DNA of 64,000 bases, taken from assembly GCA_018266055.1 (NCBI GenBank), contig JAFDYT010000008.1, forward strand, positions 90,862 through 154,861, given 5' to 3'. This document shows positions 1 to 10,140 of the stretch, piece by piece (the stretch's first letter is position 1; each line of letters begins with the position of its first letter). This DNA is from Bacteroidota bacterium (GTDB taxonomy: Bacteria; Bacteroidota; Bacteroidia; Cytophagales; Cyclobacteriaceae). The notes beneath the pieces are model-generated. The model had not been told where the DNA came from. It saw only the letters and a program-made list of their open reading frames with translations, and did not search any database. The position numbers were made by a program, and so were the translations under genes.

Positions 1-929
1 ACACTGTACAGACTTATCCCCGCAATCTCACATCTTATCTGGTAAAGCCAACGACAAAGATTCGGTCGATGCCGTTTCGTTTGACATACCCGCAGAATAT
101 TACGCATCGCATAAAACTTAACATGCCCGAGAAATGGAGCGTTGAGGAAGGAGGAAAAACAATTGAATCAAAGGGATTGATTTTTAATCGCACATATTCA
201 TTGAGTGACAATGATAAAACGATTAACCTGAATTACTCCTTTCGCACTAAAAAGGAGTTCCTTGAACCTAATGAAATCAAAGAGCACACTCAGAAAATTG
301 ATGAGATTTACAATCAACTTACTTTTGATATATCCTATTCCAAAGGGCTATCACGCACCGATACTTCGGTAAACAAAGCGTACGTGGTCATCGGCCTCAT
401 CGCGGTTGGGCTTTGTGTATTAGGCCTGCGCAAGTTGAACGAATACGATCCGGAACCTAAACCTGCTGAGGTTCAGTACGACCAGATCGGCGGATGGCTT
501 ATTGTGGTGGCACTGATATTATTTTTTAATCCGATCCGTATGGCGATTGATTTTTCGAACGGGTCTTACTTCCAACATTTTCAGTGGCGGATTTTGACCG
601 ATCAGTCCTATGGCTCTTACAATCCCAAACTCGGCATGTATGTGATGGTCGAGTTTGTAGTAAATATCATGCTGCTCTGCTATTCTGTTTTTCTATGCAG
701 TATATTCATTACACGCAGATCCAGCTTCCCCACGTTCATGGTTATCTATCTGCTCGCAAACCTATCCATCCGGTTTTTGGATGTTGTCGTCGCTTCTTCG
801 ATGGGATTGCTTGAGATGAACTCGAAAACTAGCAGTATGGTGCTTGGTTCTCTGATGTCGGCAGTAATCTGGGTGCCTTACTTCCTGAAGTCCGAACGCG
901 TGAAAGGCACATTTATAAACCGGTATTGA
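1..929 (+). CDS. DUF3857/transglutaminase-like protein with C-terminal DUF2569 membrane domain (5' end cut by window)
   Basis: The reading frame is open from base 3, upstream of the first in-window ATG at 69, so the gene starts outside the window. The visible N-terminal part (about 90 residues after that ATG) is the beta-rich segment that ends DUF3857 transglutaminase-like proteins of Bacteroidota. A membrane segment follows at about residues 103-121 (counting from base 69). A DUF2569 domain then begins at GGWLIVVAL, with about four hydrophobic helices running to the C-terminus. These are envelope proteins of unknown substrate. The family assignment rests on motif memory and the fold pattern; no catalytic Cys-His-Asp is visible because that part lies outside the window. 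Confidence 0.7.
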   Translation, partial: TVQTYPRNLTSYLVKPTTKIRSMPFRLTYPQNITHRIKLNMPEKWSVEEGGKTIESKGLIFNRTYSLSDNDKTINLNYSFRTKKEFLEPNEIKEHTQKIDEIYNQLTFDISYSKGLSRTDTSVNKAYVVIGLIAVGLCVLGLRKLNEYDPEPKPAEVQYDQIGGWLIVVALILFFNPIRMAIDFSNGSYFQHFQWRILTDQSYGSYNPKLGMYVMVEFVVNIMLLCYSVFLCSIFITRRSSFPTFMVIYLLANLSIRFLDVVVASSMGLLEMNSKTSSMVLGSLMSAVIWVPYFLKSERVKGTFINRY

Positions 930-1480
930 TTACCTGATCGCAGACTTGAATGGTGGTGGCAGGTAAATCACTTCCGGATACAGTATAGTCAACTTATTGT
1001 TTCTCAACGCGATCTGCGTCTTAAGTATCGGCGTTCCCGGTGTAGCAATGGAAACATACCGAACCAAAAAGTAATCATCCCGAAGGATGTTTCGAACATA
1101 GTGAAGCGGTGGATGATTTCAAAGTGTTTTGACGAACGAATCGTCATGCAAGTGAATGGGCGAGGAGTGCGAATACGATCAAAAAATCAATCATCAGCTT
1201 ACGGTTAAGGCGGTTCCCTAATCGGGTTGATTTTGAAATTGGTACTATACTAATGGGAACAGGCTTTATTCTATGGAATGATACTCGAAACCAAAGGGAC
1301 CGTTGAACTATTCTCGAATACTACGGGAGAGGCGTCCATCGACAGCGAATTAAGAGCCTCGAACGAAAGTTACTTGACGTCGCACCCGACATGCATCAGC
1401 TTATCTTAAATCAATGCGAATAAAGTCCGCAGCGATTTCGACTACATCTTAACATCTTTTTTTGTTCAAATGGGGTCAAG
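930..1480. other. Intergenic region with two possible gene remnants
   Basis: No intact gene is seen. On the minus strand a stop-free stretch of 62 codons (930-1118) reads like the C-terminus of a protein (YFLVRYVSIATPGTPILK, ending PPPFKSAIR-stop) but has no ATG and a stop just upstream. On the plus strand 1310-1423 reads ILEYYGRGVHRQRIKSLER and ends at TAA, again without a start. Both have protein-like composition, so I read the area as decayed coding DNA, but I recognise neither family. Confidence 0.3.
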
Positions 1481-3682
1481 CTATCTTACGATCAATGTGT
1501 GTACATATTTCAGATTGGCGGTCCAATCTGTAATGTGGGATTGTGGCGATGGTGTTAGATTCGAATCGGTATCCAGAGCCTGATTAAATGTAATGTAGAG
1601 ATCTCTTCCTTCCTTTGGGTTGTACCTAAATCTGAAATTCGACAATAGATTTTTATCAAGCGTCGTAAATTGAGCGTAGACAGCGAGGGAGAATTTCGTG
1701 TCCAGCATAAGTAGTGTCTTTACCCTGATGAGGTGACTATATTTACCTACTTCTTCACTTCCCACTACAATATGGTCAAGCTGGTACCCTGCTTCAAACT
1801 CGATATGTCGCGAGACATTCCATATTGGTTGTACGGTGAGCGACGTGCGCTTACCGTCGTAAAAAGTACCGCCTCTCACTTCGGCAGCCAGGTAAAAAGG
1901 TTTGATCGACGGCGTTGAAATATTTAAGGCCGCTTCATGGAAGGGGTAACTACCAGCGCCAACCCTCAGGTCGTTCAAGAACATTAGGGAGTCAGCGACA
2001 TATTCTTTTCTTAACGACGAGGTGGTGGAAAAACTCCAACCCGATTTTGTTTCCACCGTAAATGTCAAAGGGATGGTCGATGATTGGAGACGACCGTCAT
2101 CATTTCCATAAAGCAACAAGGGATTTAACCCGAACGATGTACGGTAGATCCCATTGTCTTTTTTTGAAAACCAGCGATACGACAGTTTCATATTCTCTGC
2201 GTAGTAATTCGTTCGATTCTCAAAACCCAGGCCGGGGTTGTAGGCACCCCCAACGGAAAATAGGGAAAGTGAATATCCGAAACCGGTGGTTGCACGTCGT
2301 TCTATATTCGCGTAATACCGCGATGAGTTCTTGGAAAAGATGCCCGAAAGCGCATTGGTCCCCTGGCTTTGCGCCGCAGCAAGTTTGATGTAAACGTCTT
2401 TCCCTATAGCAAAGAGTCCGTCAACACCATATACGATATTCGAGTCACCCTTACCGCCCATTCGAGTTGTCGCGATACCACCGACGAATGAATTCCGATT
2501 GAGGATCTGCTGTTTCACACGTATTACGCCGAGATTCCTCGAATTAATGGAATCGTAACCCAATGTTTGCATGTTAAGCAAACCGACGTCGGTCTTACGG
2601 AATCTCATCACCGACCGTGCACCTCCGATTATCCTTATGAGGCGGCCATTGTCTATACCGATCCGTCGACTATAGAACACTTGGTTAGAGCCGTCAAACG
2701 TAAAATCGAAACTTCGCGACCGCTCCTGGAAGAACTGCCTTTTTTCCGGTAGAAAATATGAATAACGCTCGAGGGTAACGATGCGGTCATCTACTTCAAC
2801 CTGCGAGAAGTCAGTGTTCACTGTTAAATCGACCGTCGCGTTTTTCGACGGGGCAAACTTAACGTCGAGACCTGCTTCTGCTCTTGATTCATATGACTTC
2901 GCGCGCTCCCCAGCCATAGTTTCATTCGAAGAGTTCATACTGCGTGCAACAAGCCCGTAAGGAGAAAAGTAAACTGGCCGTGGTGACTTAATATCTTCAA
3001 AATAGATTTCCTGCGCTTTAGATACCTTATAGAAGCTGGCAGGGCCCCATTCGTCGGAGATCGCAGGGAAAATGCTCCATTCATTTTTCCGTGCAAGCAA
3101 TCTCCACGAGATCAATCCCATGGTGACCACGCCATTTTTTTCAGAGAATCTCAAACTCGAAAGCGGTATCTGGAATTCGGCAAACCAGCCTTCACTGTTT
3201 TTACTGGTAGCAACCTGCCAGTATGTGTTCCAATTGTTGTTAACGACGATCCCGCCTGTGCCTTCCACAATTGTAGCGTCCCATCGTAACCCGGTTGGAG
3301 TCGTAAAAAAAGCCACCGCATTTTCCTTATCGTTGTAAGTATCCAGTGCGAGCCCAAACCACTCGCTGTTGGCCTTATCACTATCGCGTTTAAACGAAGT
3401 AGCTTGTATCTTTTCTGGCTCACTATCGAACAACTTCCCGCTGACGTAAAGAAATTTTTCATTGTAGCCAATCCGTAGTTCCGTTCCTTCGGTAGGTGCC
3501 TTGCCAAACACGGGCTTTTGCATGATGAAACGTATCGGGCTGATCTGAGTCCATGCTTGCTCATCGACGACGCCGTCGATGACTATCGGATCAGTGATCT
3601 TGGAGATTCGGATCGCATCCTGTGCAAAAAGAGAGTCAGGTAATAAAACGGCTAGTAACCAGGGCAGGGCGGTTAACCTCAT
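1481..3682 (-). CDS. DUF5916 outer-membrane protein with N-terminal CBM9-like domain
   Basis: The 733-residue exported protein has a signal peptide at residues 1-20 (ends LFAQ). Residues about 23-200 form a carbohydrate-binding family 9-like domain (DPIVIDGVVDEQAW, then ELRIGYNEKFLYVSG). A long beta-strand-rich region (about 230-733), with alternating aromatic strands and a C-terminal hydrophobic strand, is predicted to be an outer-membrane barrel. This order is typical of DUF5916 proteins of Bacteroidota, whose substrate is unknown; a role in glycan or surface-ligand handling is inference from the CBM9 fold. It is transcribed alone or as the last gene after the AraC gene 128 bp upstream. Confidence 0.85.
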   Translation of the reverse strand: MRLTALPWLLAVLLPDSLFAQDAIRISKITDPIVIDGVVDEQAWTQISPIRFIMQKPVFGKAPTEGTELRIGYNEKFLYVSGKLFDSEPEKIQATSFKRDSDKANSEWFGLALDTYNDKENAVAFFTTPTGLRWDATIVEGTGGIVVNNNWNTYWQVATSKNSEGWFAEFQIPLSSLRFSEKNGVVTMGLISWRLLARKNEWSIFPAISDEWGPASFYKVSKAQEIYFEDIKSPRPVYFSPYGLVARSMNSSNETMAGERAKSYESRAEAGLDVKFAPSKNATVDLTVNTDFSQVEVDDRIVTLERYSYFLPEKRQFFQERSRSFDFTFDGSNQVFYSRRIGIDNGRLIRIIGGARSVMRFRKTDVGLLNMQTLGYDSINSRNLGVIRVKQQILNRNSFVGGIATTRMGGKGDSNIVYGVDGLFAIGKDVYIKLAAAQSQGTNALSGIFSKNSSRYYANIERRATTGFGYSLSLFSVGGAYNPGLGFENRTNYYAENMKLSYRWFSKKDNGIYRTSFGLNPLLLYGNDDGRLQSSTIPLTFTVETKSGWSFSTTSSLRKEYVADSLMFLNDLRVGAGSYPFHEAALNISTPSIKPFYLAAEVRGGTFYDGKRTSLTVQPIWNVSRHIEFEAGYQLDHIVVGSEEVGKYSHLIRVKTLLMLDTKFSLAVYAQFTTLDKNLLSNFRFRYNPKEGRDLYITFNQALDTDSNLTPSPQSHITDWTANLKYVHTLIVR

Positions 3683-3810
3683 GGAATAGTTTTTTACCCA
3701 AATGACTTCGCGTTCAGGTTTGCGTTCGACCGGCCCGATGGGGTTGTACCTATTTCATGCTTTTTTTAAGAAGTTTTAACAAAATTGTGGGCACCGCTGT
3801 AAGCGGCAAT

Positions 3811-4896
3811 CTATTCCGCTATTGAATTACGGAACTGGCTGGGGGTTGTTCCGGTGTGCTTTTTGAATGCATGGTTGAATGTCGACTTCGAAGTGAATCC
3901 GACATCGTAGAGGATCGCAAGTATTGTCATTTGCTGCGAGTTGGGCTCCTGCAACAGACGTTTACTTTCTTCGACCCTGTAGCGGTTCACAAAATCGATG
4001 AAGCTCTGCTGAAGGGAGGAGTTCAGGACCTGCGACACGTGGCGCGAGGGAATGCCCGTATGTTGAGCCAGTTGTTGAAGCGTGAAGTCTGGTTGGATGA
4101 AAGGTTTTTCGTTTTGCATGTAAGCCAGGATTCGGGAAACATAGATATTTTTTTGCTCCTCCGTCAGTTGATCTTTAGCGTATTTTGTTTTCATCGCTTT
4201 CTCAAGCCATTCGGGCGAACGCTTAAGACTCAGGAATACGATTACGTTAATTAGGAAAAATTGCGCAACCACAACGACGATCTTCAGTTTGCAGAACAGT
4301 AGAGCGTTTGTCAGAAATGCAAAGGAAAGGGCAAACTCACAAATCCATAATATTATGGATCCGTAGATAAACAGCAGCAACCCCGACGGGATGCCAGCCA
4401 ATTTCGCATTTTGTCTTTTAATGAACAAAATGGACGCGCACAAATATATTCCGGTGATCAGGTAGAAGAACACAAGACCCGCGACGGATGTTACGCGAAG
4501 ATCTGAGGATGGGGTAAACAGGAAATAGTCTGTGCTTGGCACTTTAAAGATCATCACATTAGCGACGAGCGCAATTGCGATTGTTACCAGGTGATATAAG
4601 TCTTTCCGTTCTAATTGTAGTTGAGTGTGTGACAGCCGGGTAAATAGGTAGATCGCGGGGCCTATTGAAAACGAAAAAGCAAAAATCGCGTAAGAGAATG
4701 AATCCAGGCGAATTGCCACATATGGATCCAGTCCGTAGAAGATCCCTGTGAGTATGAAACATCCCTGCGCGATGGCAAATACAGATAAAAGAAATCTTCT
4801 CGACGAAAGTGGACGATGAGAGATGAGTCCGCTGAAAAGTATGAGCAGCTGTAGAGAGCTGAAAAGCCGGATAAGGTCGAACCCGCTAAGTTTCAT
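3811..4896 (-). CDS. Membrane-anchored AraC-family transcriptional regulator
   Basis: Residues about 1-225 contain seven or so hydrophobic helices. Residues about 250-358 are an AraC-type double helix-turn-helix (LTLQQLAQHTGIPSRHVSQVLN and TILAILYDVGFTSKSTFNHAFKK). A membrane sensor joined directly to an AraC DNA-binding domain is a common Bacteroidota arrangement; the signal is unknown. It lies 14 bp downstream of a LytTR response regulator on the same strand, so it is probably the third gene of the kinase / regulator / AraC operon at 6851-3811. Its target is not shown; the DUF5916 gene just downstream is a reasonable guess. Confidence 0.85.
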   Translation of the reverse strand: MKLSGFDLIRLFSSLQLLILFSGLISHRPLSSRRFLLSVFAIAQGCFILTGIFYGLDPYVAIRLDSFSYAIFAFSFSIGPAIYLFTRLSHTQLQLERKDLYHLVTIAIALVANVMIFKVPSTDYFLFTPSSDLRVTSVAGLVFFYLITGIYLCASILFIKRQNAKLAGIPSGLLLFIYGSIILWICEFALSFAFLTNALLFCKLKIVVVVAQFFLINVIVFLSLKRSPEWLEKAMKTKYAKDQLTEEQKNIYVSRILAYMQNEKPFIQPDFTLQQLAQHTGIPSRHVSQVLNSSLQQSFIDFVNRYRVEESKRLLQEPNSQQMTILAILYDVGFTSKSTFNHAFKKHTGTTPSQFRNSIAE

Positions 4897-4910
4897 AGAT
4901 TATCAGATTA

Positions 4911-5699
4911 TCAAATGTCAGGTGCAGCGATAATAATTTTAAGTTTTTCTTTATAGTTCCTACTCAATTTAACGGCGTCGCCATTTTTCAAGGTAATGTG
5001 ATATTCCCCGTTGAAATAGGGTTGGAGGTTTCGGATAGAATCAAGGTGAATGATTGTGGAACGATGGATGCGAACGAAATGCTCTGGGTCAAGCTTAGGT
5101 TCGAGCGTACCGAGATTTTCGTTAATATAATGTTTGCCCTTTTCCATATGGGCGATCACATGGTCGCCGGACGCTTCGAACCAAACTACATCTGAAGGCT
5201 TGATAAAAAAGTATTTCTTATTTTCTTTGATCAGTATCCTCGAGAGATATCTCTTTGTCGAGTTGTTTCTCAACTGGTCGTACGATTCAATAAGCTTCAT
5301 CAAATTAATACCTTCACTTTGGGAGGAGGTACTGCCAAGATATCGCATAGCCTTGGCAATGGAATTGTTGAACCGCGACTGATCAATTGGTTTGAGGATA
5401 TAATCTACCGCGTTCGCTTCGAATGCCTGCAGCGCAAAATTGTCGTGTGCGGTGATGAAAATAGTAAGAGGTATAGTTGCAGGATCAAGTTCTGCCAGTA
5501 GTTGGAAGCCGTTCATTTCCGGCATTTCTATGTCGAGGAGAAGTAGATCTGGCTTGAATTGACGGATCGCGCGAAGTATATCTTGAGATTGGCCACATTG
5601 GGCAACCACTTCGAATTCGCTGAACGCCGAGAGATATTTAGCAATTGCCTTTCGCGCCAAAGGCTCGTCGTCTGCGATCACAACCGTAAACTTCTTCAT
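4911..5699 (-). CDS. LytTR-family response regulator
   Basis: The N-terminal receiver domain has acidic pocket D10-D11, phosphoacceptor D56 in LLLLDIEMP, the T/S position in ITAHD, and K in LKP. The C-terminal LytTR DNA-binding domain (about residues 150-260) includes VWFEASGDHVIAHM and FVRIHRSTIIHLDSI. It is the cytoplasmic partner of the LytS-like kinase that ends 12 bp upstream. An AraC regulator follows 14 bp downstream, so the three are likely co-transcribed. The 262-residue length is normal for the family. Confidence 0.92.
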   Translation of the reverse strand: MKKFTVVIADDEPLARKAIAKYLSAFSEFEVVAQCGQSQDILRAIRQFKPDLLLLDIEMPEMNGFQLLAELDPATIPLTIFITAHDNFALQAFEANAVDYILKPIDQSRFNNSIAKAMRYLGSTSSQSEGINLMKLIESYDQLRNNSTKRYLSRILIKENKKYFFIKPSDVVWFEASGDHVIAHMEKGKHYINENLGTLEPKLDPEHFVRIHRSTIIHLDSIRNLQPYFNGEYHITLKNGDAVKLSRNYKEKLKIIIAAPDI

Positions 5700-5711
5700 T
5701 TTCTACAATTT

Positions 5712-6851
5712 TTATACAGTGCCGTTTTTGGAATAGTTCACAGCCGGGATATCCATAAACGCTTCCACGCCTTCACCGTTGCGGTTTTTCAATTCTAATA
5801 CGAAATCGTTTCCGAAGAGTTCCCGAAGTCTTGCAGTGATGTTCTGCAAGCCAATCCCATGTCCTGTTCGACCAGTCTCCATCGACGGCCCCGAATTGAA
5901 AATAGTAATCATTAGTCTTTCTCGCAACAACTCTGCTGTCACTTCGATTTTTCCGGGGAGTAATGATCGTGCAATCCCATGTTGGATTGCGTTTTCGACG
6001 AGCGGTTGCAAAATGAACGGGGGTACCCATGCATTCCTGAGCTGGTAAGGGATATTCAAAGAAAAATTTAATCTGTCGCTGAACCGGTATCGCTGGATCT
6101 CCAGGTACGAACGGATGATGGACAATTCACGTTCAAGGCTGATGAAATTCTCTTCCGAAATTTCGAGCGTCGCTCTGAGCAGTTCGCTTAGTTTCACCAG
6201 CATCCTCGTTGCATTTTCTGTATTGTACTCCAACATAAGGCTGATCACCGACTGGTGAGCATTGAATAAGAAATGCGGCTGGATCTGCATTTTCAGTGCC
6301 CGCACCTTGGCATCCGCCAACTGCGCCTGGAGTTTCGCAGTGTTTAGTTCGAATTTCTTTGCGACAGAAAAATAACGGAATGCCGAAGTAATTGACACCA
6401 GGAGGCAATAGATTAACAATCGTATATGGATAGAAAGCAGGATATATGAGGAAATTCTCTGCTGTGTTTCAGCGATGTCGAAAAGTAGATAACTGGATGC
6501 CAGGAGAAAGGCCACTTCTATGACAAGACTGGTCACAGAGATCGAAATGAAAAATATGAAGTGCTTAATAATTTTGTCCGCAGATGGGGACGTGATCGAC
6601 TGTCGTACCGAAAATCGAATCACCAATGGAGTCAAAAATATCCAGGTTACCCATCGGACCATGAAGATCGATGAATATCCGAGTTGTAACGGACGTCCTT
6701 CGAGTAACATTACAAGCTTGTCGTTTCCGTAAACGAACAATGCAAGTGAGACCCAGAAAATGAAGACAAGTATCTTGAACTTCTTTGTCCGCGTCAGGTC
6801 AATCAATTCATCGAAATTCAACTCGGCCAGGAAATCCATAACTACCGACAC
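5712..6851 (-). CDS. LytS-like sensor histidine kinase (His_kinase/PF06580 type)
   Basis: The 379-residue protein has about four transmembrane helices (residues 27-155), a short coiled coil (165-188), and the His_kinase motif QIQPHFLFNAHQ with phosphoacceptor H193. The GHKL ATPase follows, with its N-box LQPLVENAIQHG and a glycine-rich loop GHGIGLQN. Kinases of this type have no periplasmic sensor domain and feed LytTR regulators; the adjacent regulator 12 bp downstream fits. ATG codons at 6851 or 6839 could start it; the difference is four residues. Confidence 0.92.
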   Translation of the reverse strand: MSVVMDFLAELNFDELIDLTRTKKFKILVFIFWVSLALFVYGNDKLVMLLEGRPLQLGYSSIFMVRWVTWIFLTPLVIRFSVRQSITSPSADKIIKHFIFFISISVTSLVIEVAFLLASSYLLFDIAETQQRISSYILLSIHIRLLIYCLLVSITSAFRYFSVAKKFELNTAKLQAQLADAKVRALKMQIQPHFLFNAHQSVISLMLEYNTENATRMLVKLSELLRATLEISEENFISLERELSIIRSYLEIQRYRFSDRLNFSLNIPYQLRNAWVPPFILQPLVENAIQHGIARSLLPGKIEVTAELLRERLMITIFNSGPSMETGRTGHGIGLQNITARLRELFGNDFVLELKNRNGEGVEAFMDIPAVNYSKNGTV

Positions 6852-6981
6852 ACAGGACCCATTCTTGGAAAGGATGTGAAGGCGATGATAACGGGTTTCA
6901 TTTTCTCCCGTCGTCGTAATAAGGTGAGAAGTGATAAAGTTCGTTTGGAACGTTCTTTTTTTCCTGTGAATCGTTTAAAAA

Positions 6982-7461
6982 CTATTGGTGATCGGGGATG
7001 TAAGGCCCTTTAGGAACACCCCAGTCCCACGACGGCATCGGTTCGTGCGTAGGTACATCCAGCTTTTCGTTTTGAGAATTGATGACAGCGATCCGACTGC
7101 CCCATTCGAGATAGCCGACGAGCGCCGACCGAAACTCAGGGTCGGTAGGTATCCCTAGCTCATCAGCCGTGTCGAGGAACAATGCCATCCAACGCCGACG
7201 CATTTCCTCGGTCAAATGGCGGTTAAGGTGTCGTACCATCATTCCATAATGACTTCCATTGTCATCTTCTGTATAGATTTTAGGTCCTCCAAACACCTCG
7301 GCAATAAAGTGAGCCACGTGAAGCTGATGTTGTTTTGACATGTTCTTAAAAACCGGTTCCAGCAACGGATCTTTCAACACTTTTTTATAAAACTGTTCGG
7401 TAAGTTTTTCAAATGCCTCCAGGCCACCGGCCCATTCGTACAGCGTCGGAATTTTTTTCAT
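6982..7461 (-). CDS. Group II truncated haemoglobin
   Basis: The protein (159 residues from the chosen start) has the two-over-two globin pattern: helix B with F..Y (LTEQFYKKVL), the DPLL.PVF motif, an E-helix segment HVAHFIAEVFGGP, and the proximal-histidine region HYGMMVRHLNRHLTEEMRRRWM. The C-terminal tail ends in SWDWGVPKGPY, usual for Bacteroidota members. Role: cytoplasmic haem protein binding O2 or NO; the exact ligand is not shown. I use the ATG at 7461 (MKKIPTLYEWAGG), which leaves 10 bp after the upstream gene. An in-frame ATG at 7485 would overlap it and add eight unconserved residues. Confidence 0.88.
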   Translation of the reverse strand: MKKIPTLYEWAGGLEAFEKLTEQFYKKVLKDPLLEPVFKNMSKQHQLHVAHFIAEVFGGPKIYTEDDNGSHYGMMVRHLNRHLTEEMRRRWMALFLDTADELGIPTDPEFRSALVGYLEWGSRIAVINSQNEKLDVPTHEPMPSWDWGVPKGPYIPDHQ

Positions 7462-7471
7462 AGTGTGTATT

Positions 7472-8332
7472 TTACCTGCCGCCAATCACGTCGATTACTA
7501 GTTTCCAGTCACCCTTCTCATCGAGCATCCATATTCGTAGGAAATTCGCTTCCCTGGCGCTACCCGGGGCAAGGTTTGTAACGAACCCATACGTATAAGC
7601 AAGGTCCCCCGATTCACCAATCCACGTTTCAGCGGTCCTGTATGATGCAACATTAGAAGATTTTTCCAAATATTTAATTACCCCGCCGATGCCGACAACC
7701 GGATATATTCCGGGCCGATATAATCTCATTCGGGTTCCTCCAAAATGCTGATAGGCGCTGGTCTTATCGTGGTCGAGCATCGATATGAAGTTGCGTTCTG
7801 TCACTTCGATGGTCTCTTTCATGATCCCTTGGCCAACCTTGCGCGGCCCGGCTGCAAAATAGATCGTGCTGTCACGTTCAGTCGGCTCGCCAGGTACGGA
7901 GATACCGATGTCAAGGATTACTTTCCAGGTCCCGTCTTTCTTTTTCCAGATACTGTTATAGTAACCGAAATCGGAATAGGCTTTTTCATCACGATTCTCT
8001 TTGTAAAACCATGGACCACTGGTAAATGCTACATCGCCGGCATTTGCACTCCCGGCGACAACCGGAAACCAAAACAATTCACTGCCGTCAGCCGTCCTTT
8101 TTTTCCATGATTCATATCCATTGATGATTTTACCTTCACTGAATATCAAGGCCTCGTCGGAGAAATAGTGAACGAAGGCGTCTCGCGTATTAGAAGATTT
8201 GGAGAGTGCCGCAAAATTTCTCTCTTCCTGTGCAACCTCGAGGACATGCTTACCGACTTGAGCGATTGACGACGATGAGAATGCGAGGTATATTAAGAGA
8301 AGAATAACACCTCTTTGATATTTAATATCCAT
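7472..8332 (-). CDS. Exported protein with two SnoaL/DUF4440 (NTF2-like) domains
   Basis: A signal peptide (about residues 1-24, ending SSIAQ) is followed by two copies of an NTF2-like cone fold, about residues 28-145 and 165-286. Each copy ends in a W-K-W/L-V-I-D strand (GTWKVILDIG and GDWKLVIDVIGG). The duplication is clear from the matching ends and spacing. The fold serves enzymes and binding proteins alike, so no reaction can be named; it likely acts in the periplasm. It overlaps or abuts the truncated haemoglobin gene and is probably co-transcribed with it. Confidence 0.8.
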   Translation of the reverse strand: MDIKYQRGVILLLIYLAFSSSSIAQVGKHVLEVAQEERNFAALSKSSNTRDAFVHYFSDEALIFSEGKIINGYESWKKRTADGSELFWFPVVAGSANAGDVAFTSGPWFYKENRDEKAYSDFGYYNSIWKKKDGTWKVILDIGISVPGEPTERDSTIYFAAGPRKVGQGIMKETIEVTERNFISMLDHDKTSAYQHFGGTRMRLYRPGIYPVVGIGGVIKYLEKSSNVASYRTAETWIGESGDLAYTYGFVTNLAPGSAREANFLRIWMLDEKGDWKLVIDVIGGR

Positions 8333-8591
8333 AGCTCGTCATTCCCGATGCGGGCGTGTATTGTGATAGGGTCAAAGGAACAGGGTGTTGATTCGAACTT
8401 CGATTCAATTGATCTGGATCGATCAAATTAACAGTTTAAGTGCCCAATATCCCCGCTAAAAGGATGACGTAAGTTATTGCTCGTTTTGTTCCACGTATGC
8501 CTGTCGATGTTTTCGAACCGTCTGTTCTGAAAATAGAGCGTTGTGCCTTTTTTTGTTCGGCACGTTCAAATCGTGATGATATCTTTACACG

Positions 8592-10028
8592 ATGCGAAAA
8601 GTTATTGTCGTATTTCTTTGGAGTGTGATCATTTGTGATGGTCACCTGGCTCTGGCGCAATCAAGCCTTGCGATATTGGATTCCGTGCGAAAGCATTATG
8701 CCATTGAACGGCAAACCTTGTGTTATCAATACCGGGTTACTGGCTTCCAGAAAGGAGAGTGGCAATCGTATTATCCAGGGCGTCGGGAACGATCTCCCTT
8801 TTCACAGGAGATGCGCCTGGATCTACGGAGGCGTTTATTCAGCATCGATGCTCAAACGGAATTTCCGGGAGGATATAAATTTAGAACAGTCCTCCTTGGT
8901 AACGATACCGTCGCCTATACTTTCGATATAAATCAGAATCGGTTTGGCAAAGAAGTTCGAACCGGAAATCCCGCGGCAGTTGATGCCGGCATCACTAACA
9001 TAAAAGATGACCTGCCTTTCCTTTACCTCATCGATATTGAAGAGGAGAACCTTATAACTGAAACTCATGATGCATTGCATGGTCTGATACAGCTGCGTAT
9101 CAACACACCCGCGAACGGACTTTCCTTGTTTGTTGATCCGAGAACGAATTATATCACCCGGATCGAACGGATAGCACCGTCGTTCCCGGGTGTCGTTTTG
9201 CAAAGCATCCGGTACTCCGACTATAAAAAGGTGGATGGTGTTCCAATCGCTACATCCATTGCAATCTATGAAAATGACAGACTGGTACAGAAAAGAGCGA
9301 TCGCTGGTATGGAGGTAAACAAGAAAGAACTGGAATATCCACGCTGGCCTGAAAACTACCGGGTGAGTTCGGGCGCTCGCGGACCATTAGTTGCGTCAAA
9401 AGTGGGAAACTTCACGTATCTGATCGCGGGCATTCCTGGCGATCGAAATACTGTTTTTGTCGACATGGGTAACTACGTGGTGGTAATGGAAAGCCCTTTG
9501 AATGACGAGTTTGAATTGCGCGTGATCCGGTTGATCAAAGAGACATTGCCGGGCAAGCCGATTCGATATCTTTTTCTGACACACTTTCATAACGATCACA
9601 TTTCAGGTGTCCGAAGTTTTGTTGCTGAAGGGGCAACCATCATCGTGTCCAACCCAACTAAGAAAATGGTAAGTCGTCTTTTGAATATTACCTTTTCGAA
9701 GGATAGTCCTGGGACGTCAGTTCAGCAGAAGGTCTCTTACGCAACTTACAGGCGGCATTTTAGATTGAAGAACGAAGAATGCGCGATAGACTTTTGGAGC
9801 GTGAGGAACAGTCACGCACGAGGATTGAGCTTTGCCTCCGTACCAACGGAGCGATTCGTTTATCAAGGGGATCTTCTCAGCATTCCGGCAGACGGAACGT
9901 TGACCCCGCCGATAGACGTTAATATTCAATTCTATCATTTTTTAAAAAGGAAAAAGATCTCATTCGAAAGAATGGTGTCTCATCACGGCCATAATTTTAT
10001 TACCCCATCGATGATCTCTTTTAACTGA
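8592..10028 (+). CDS. Exported metallo-beta-lactamase-fold hydrolase
   Basis: Signal peptide 1-23 (ends LALAQ). Residues about 25-245 form a beta-rich domain like outer-membrane lipoprotein-sorting/DUF4412 folds. Residues about 260-478 are a metallo-beta-lactamase domain with the zinc motif THFHNDH (H331, H333, D335, H336), a later NSHARG histidine and YQGDLL aspartate, and a terminal SHHGHNF. The substrate is unknown; SoxH-like or quinoprotein-relay-associated MBL proteins share the layout. It is divergent from the NTF2-like gene; the 259-bp gap contains TATCTTTA just before the ATG, a weak match to the -7 box. Confidence 0.8.
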   Translation: MRKVIVVFLWSVIICDGHLALAQSSLAILDSVRKHYAIERQTLCYQYRVTGFQKGEWQSYYPGRRERSPFSQEMRLDLRRRLFSIDAQTEFPGGYKFRTVLLGNDTVAYTFDINQNRFGKEVRTGNPAAVDAGITNIKDDLPFLYLIDIEEENLITETHDALHGLIQLRINTPANGLSLFVDPRTNYITRIERIAPSFPGVVLQSIRYSDYKKVDGVPIATSIAIYENDRLVQKRAIAGMEVNKKELEYPRWPENYRVSSGARGPLVASKVGNFTYLIAGIPGDRNTVFVDMGNYVVVMESPLNDEFELRVIRLIKETLPGKPIRYLFLTHFHNDHISGVRSFVAEGATIIVSNPTKKMVSRLLNITFSKDSPGTSVQQKVSYATYRRHFRLKNEECAIDFWSVRNSHARGLSFASVPTERFVYQGDLLSIPADGTLTPPIDVNIQFYHFLKRKKISFERMVSHHGHNFITPSMISFN

Positions 10029-10140
10029 ATTGGCTCACGTTTTTGCATTTGGTGAGTTTGGCACATGAAGATCACAACGGTGTATATCATTTTTGGGTCT
10101 ATCAGTCATGGGTATTCAAGAATCTAAACTTAAAAAAATT

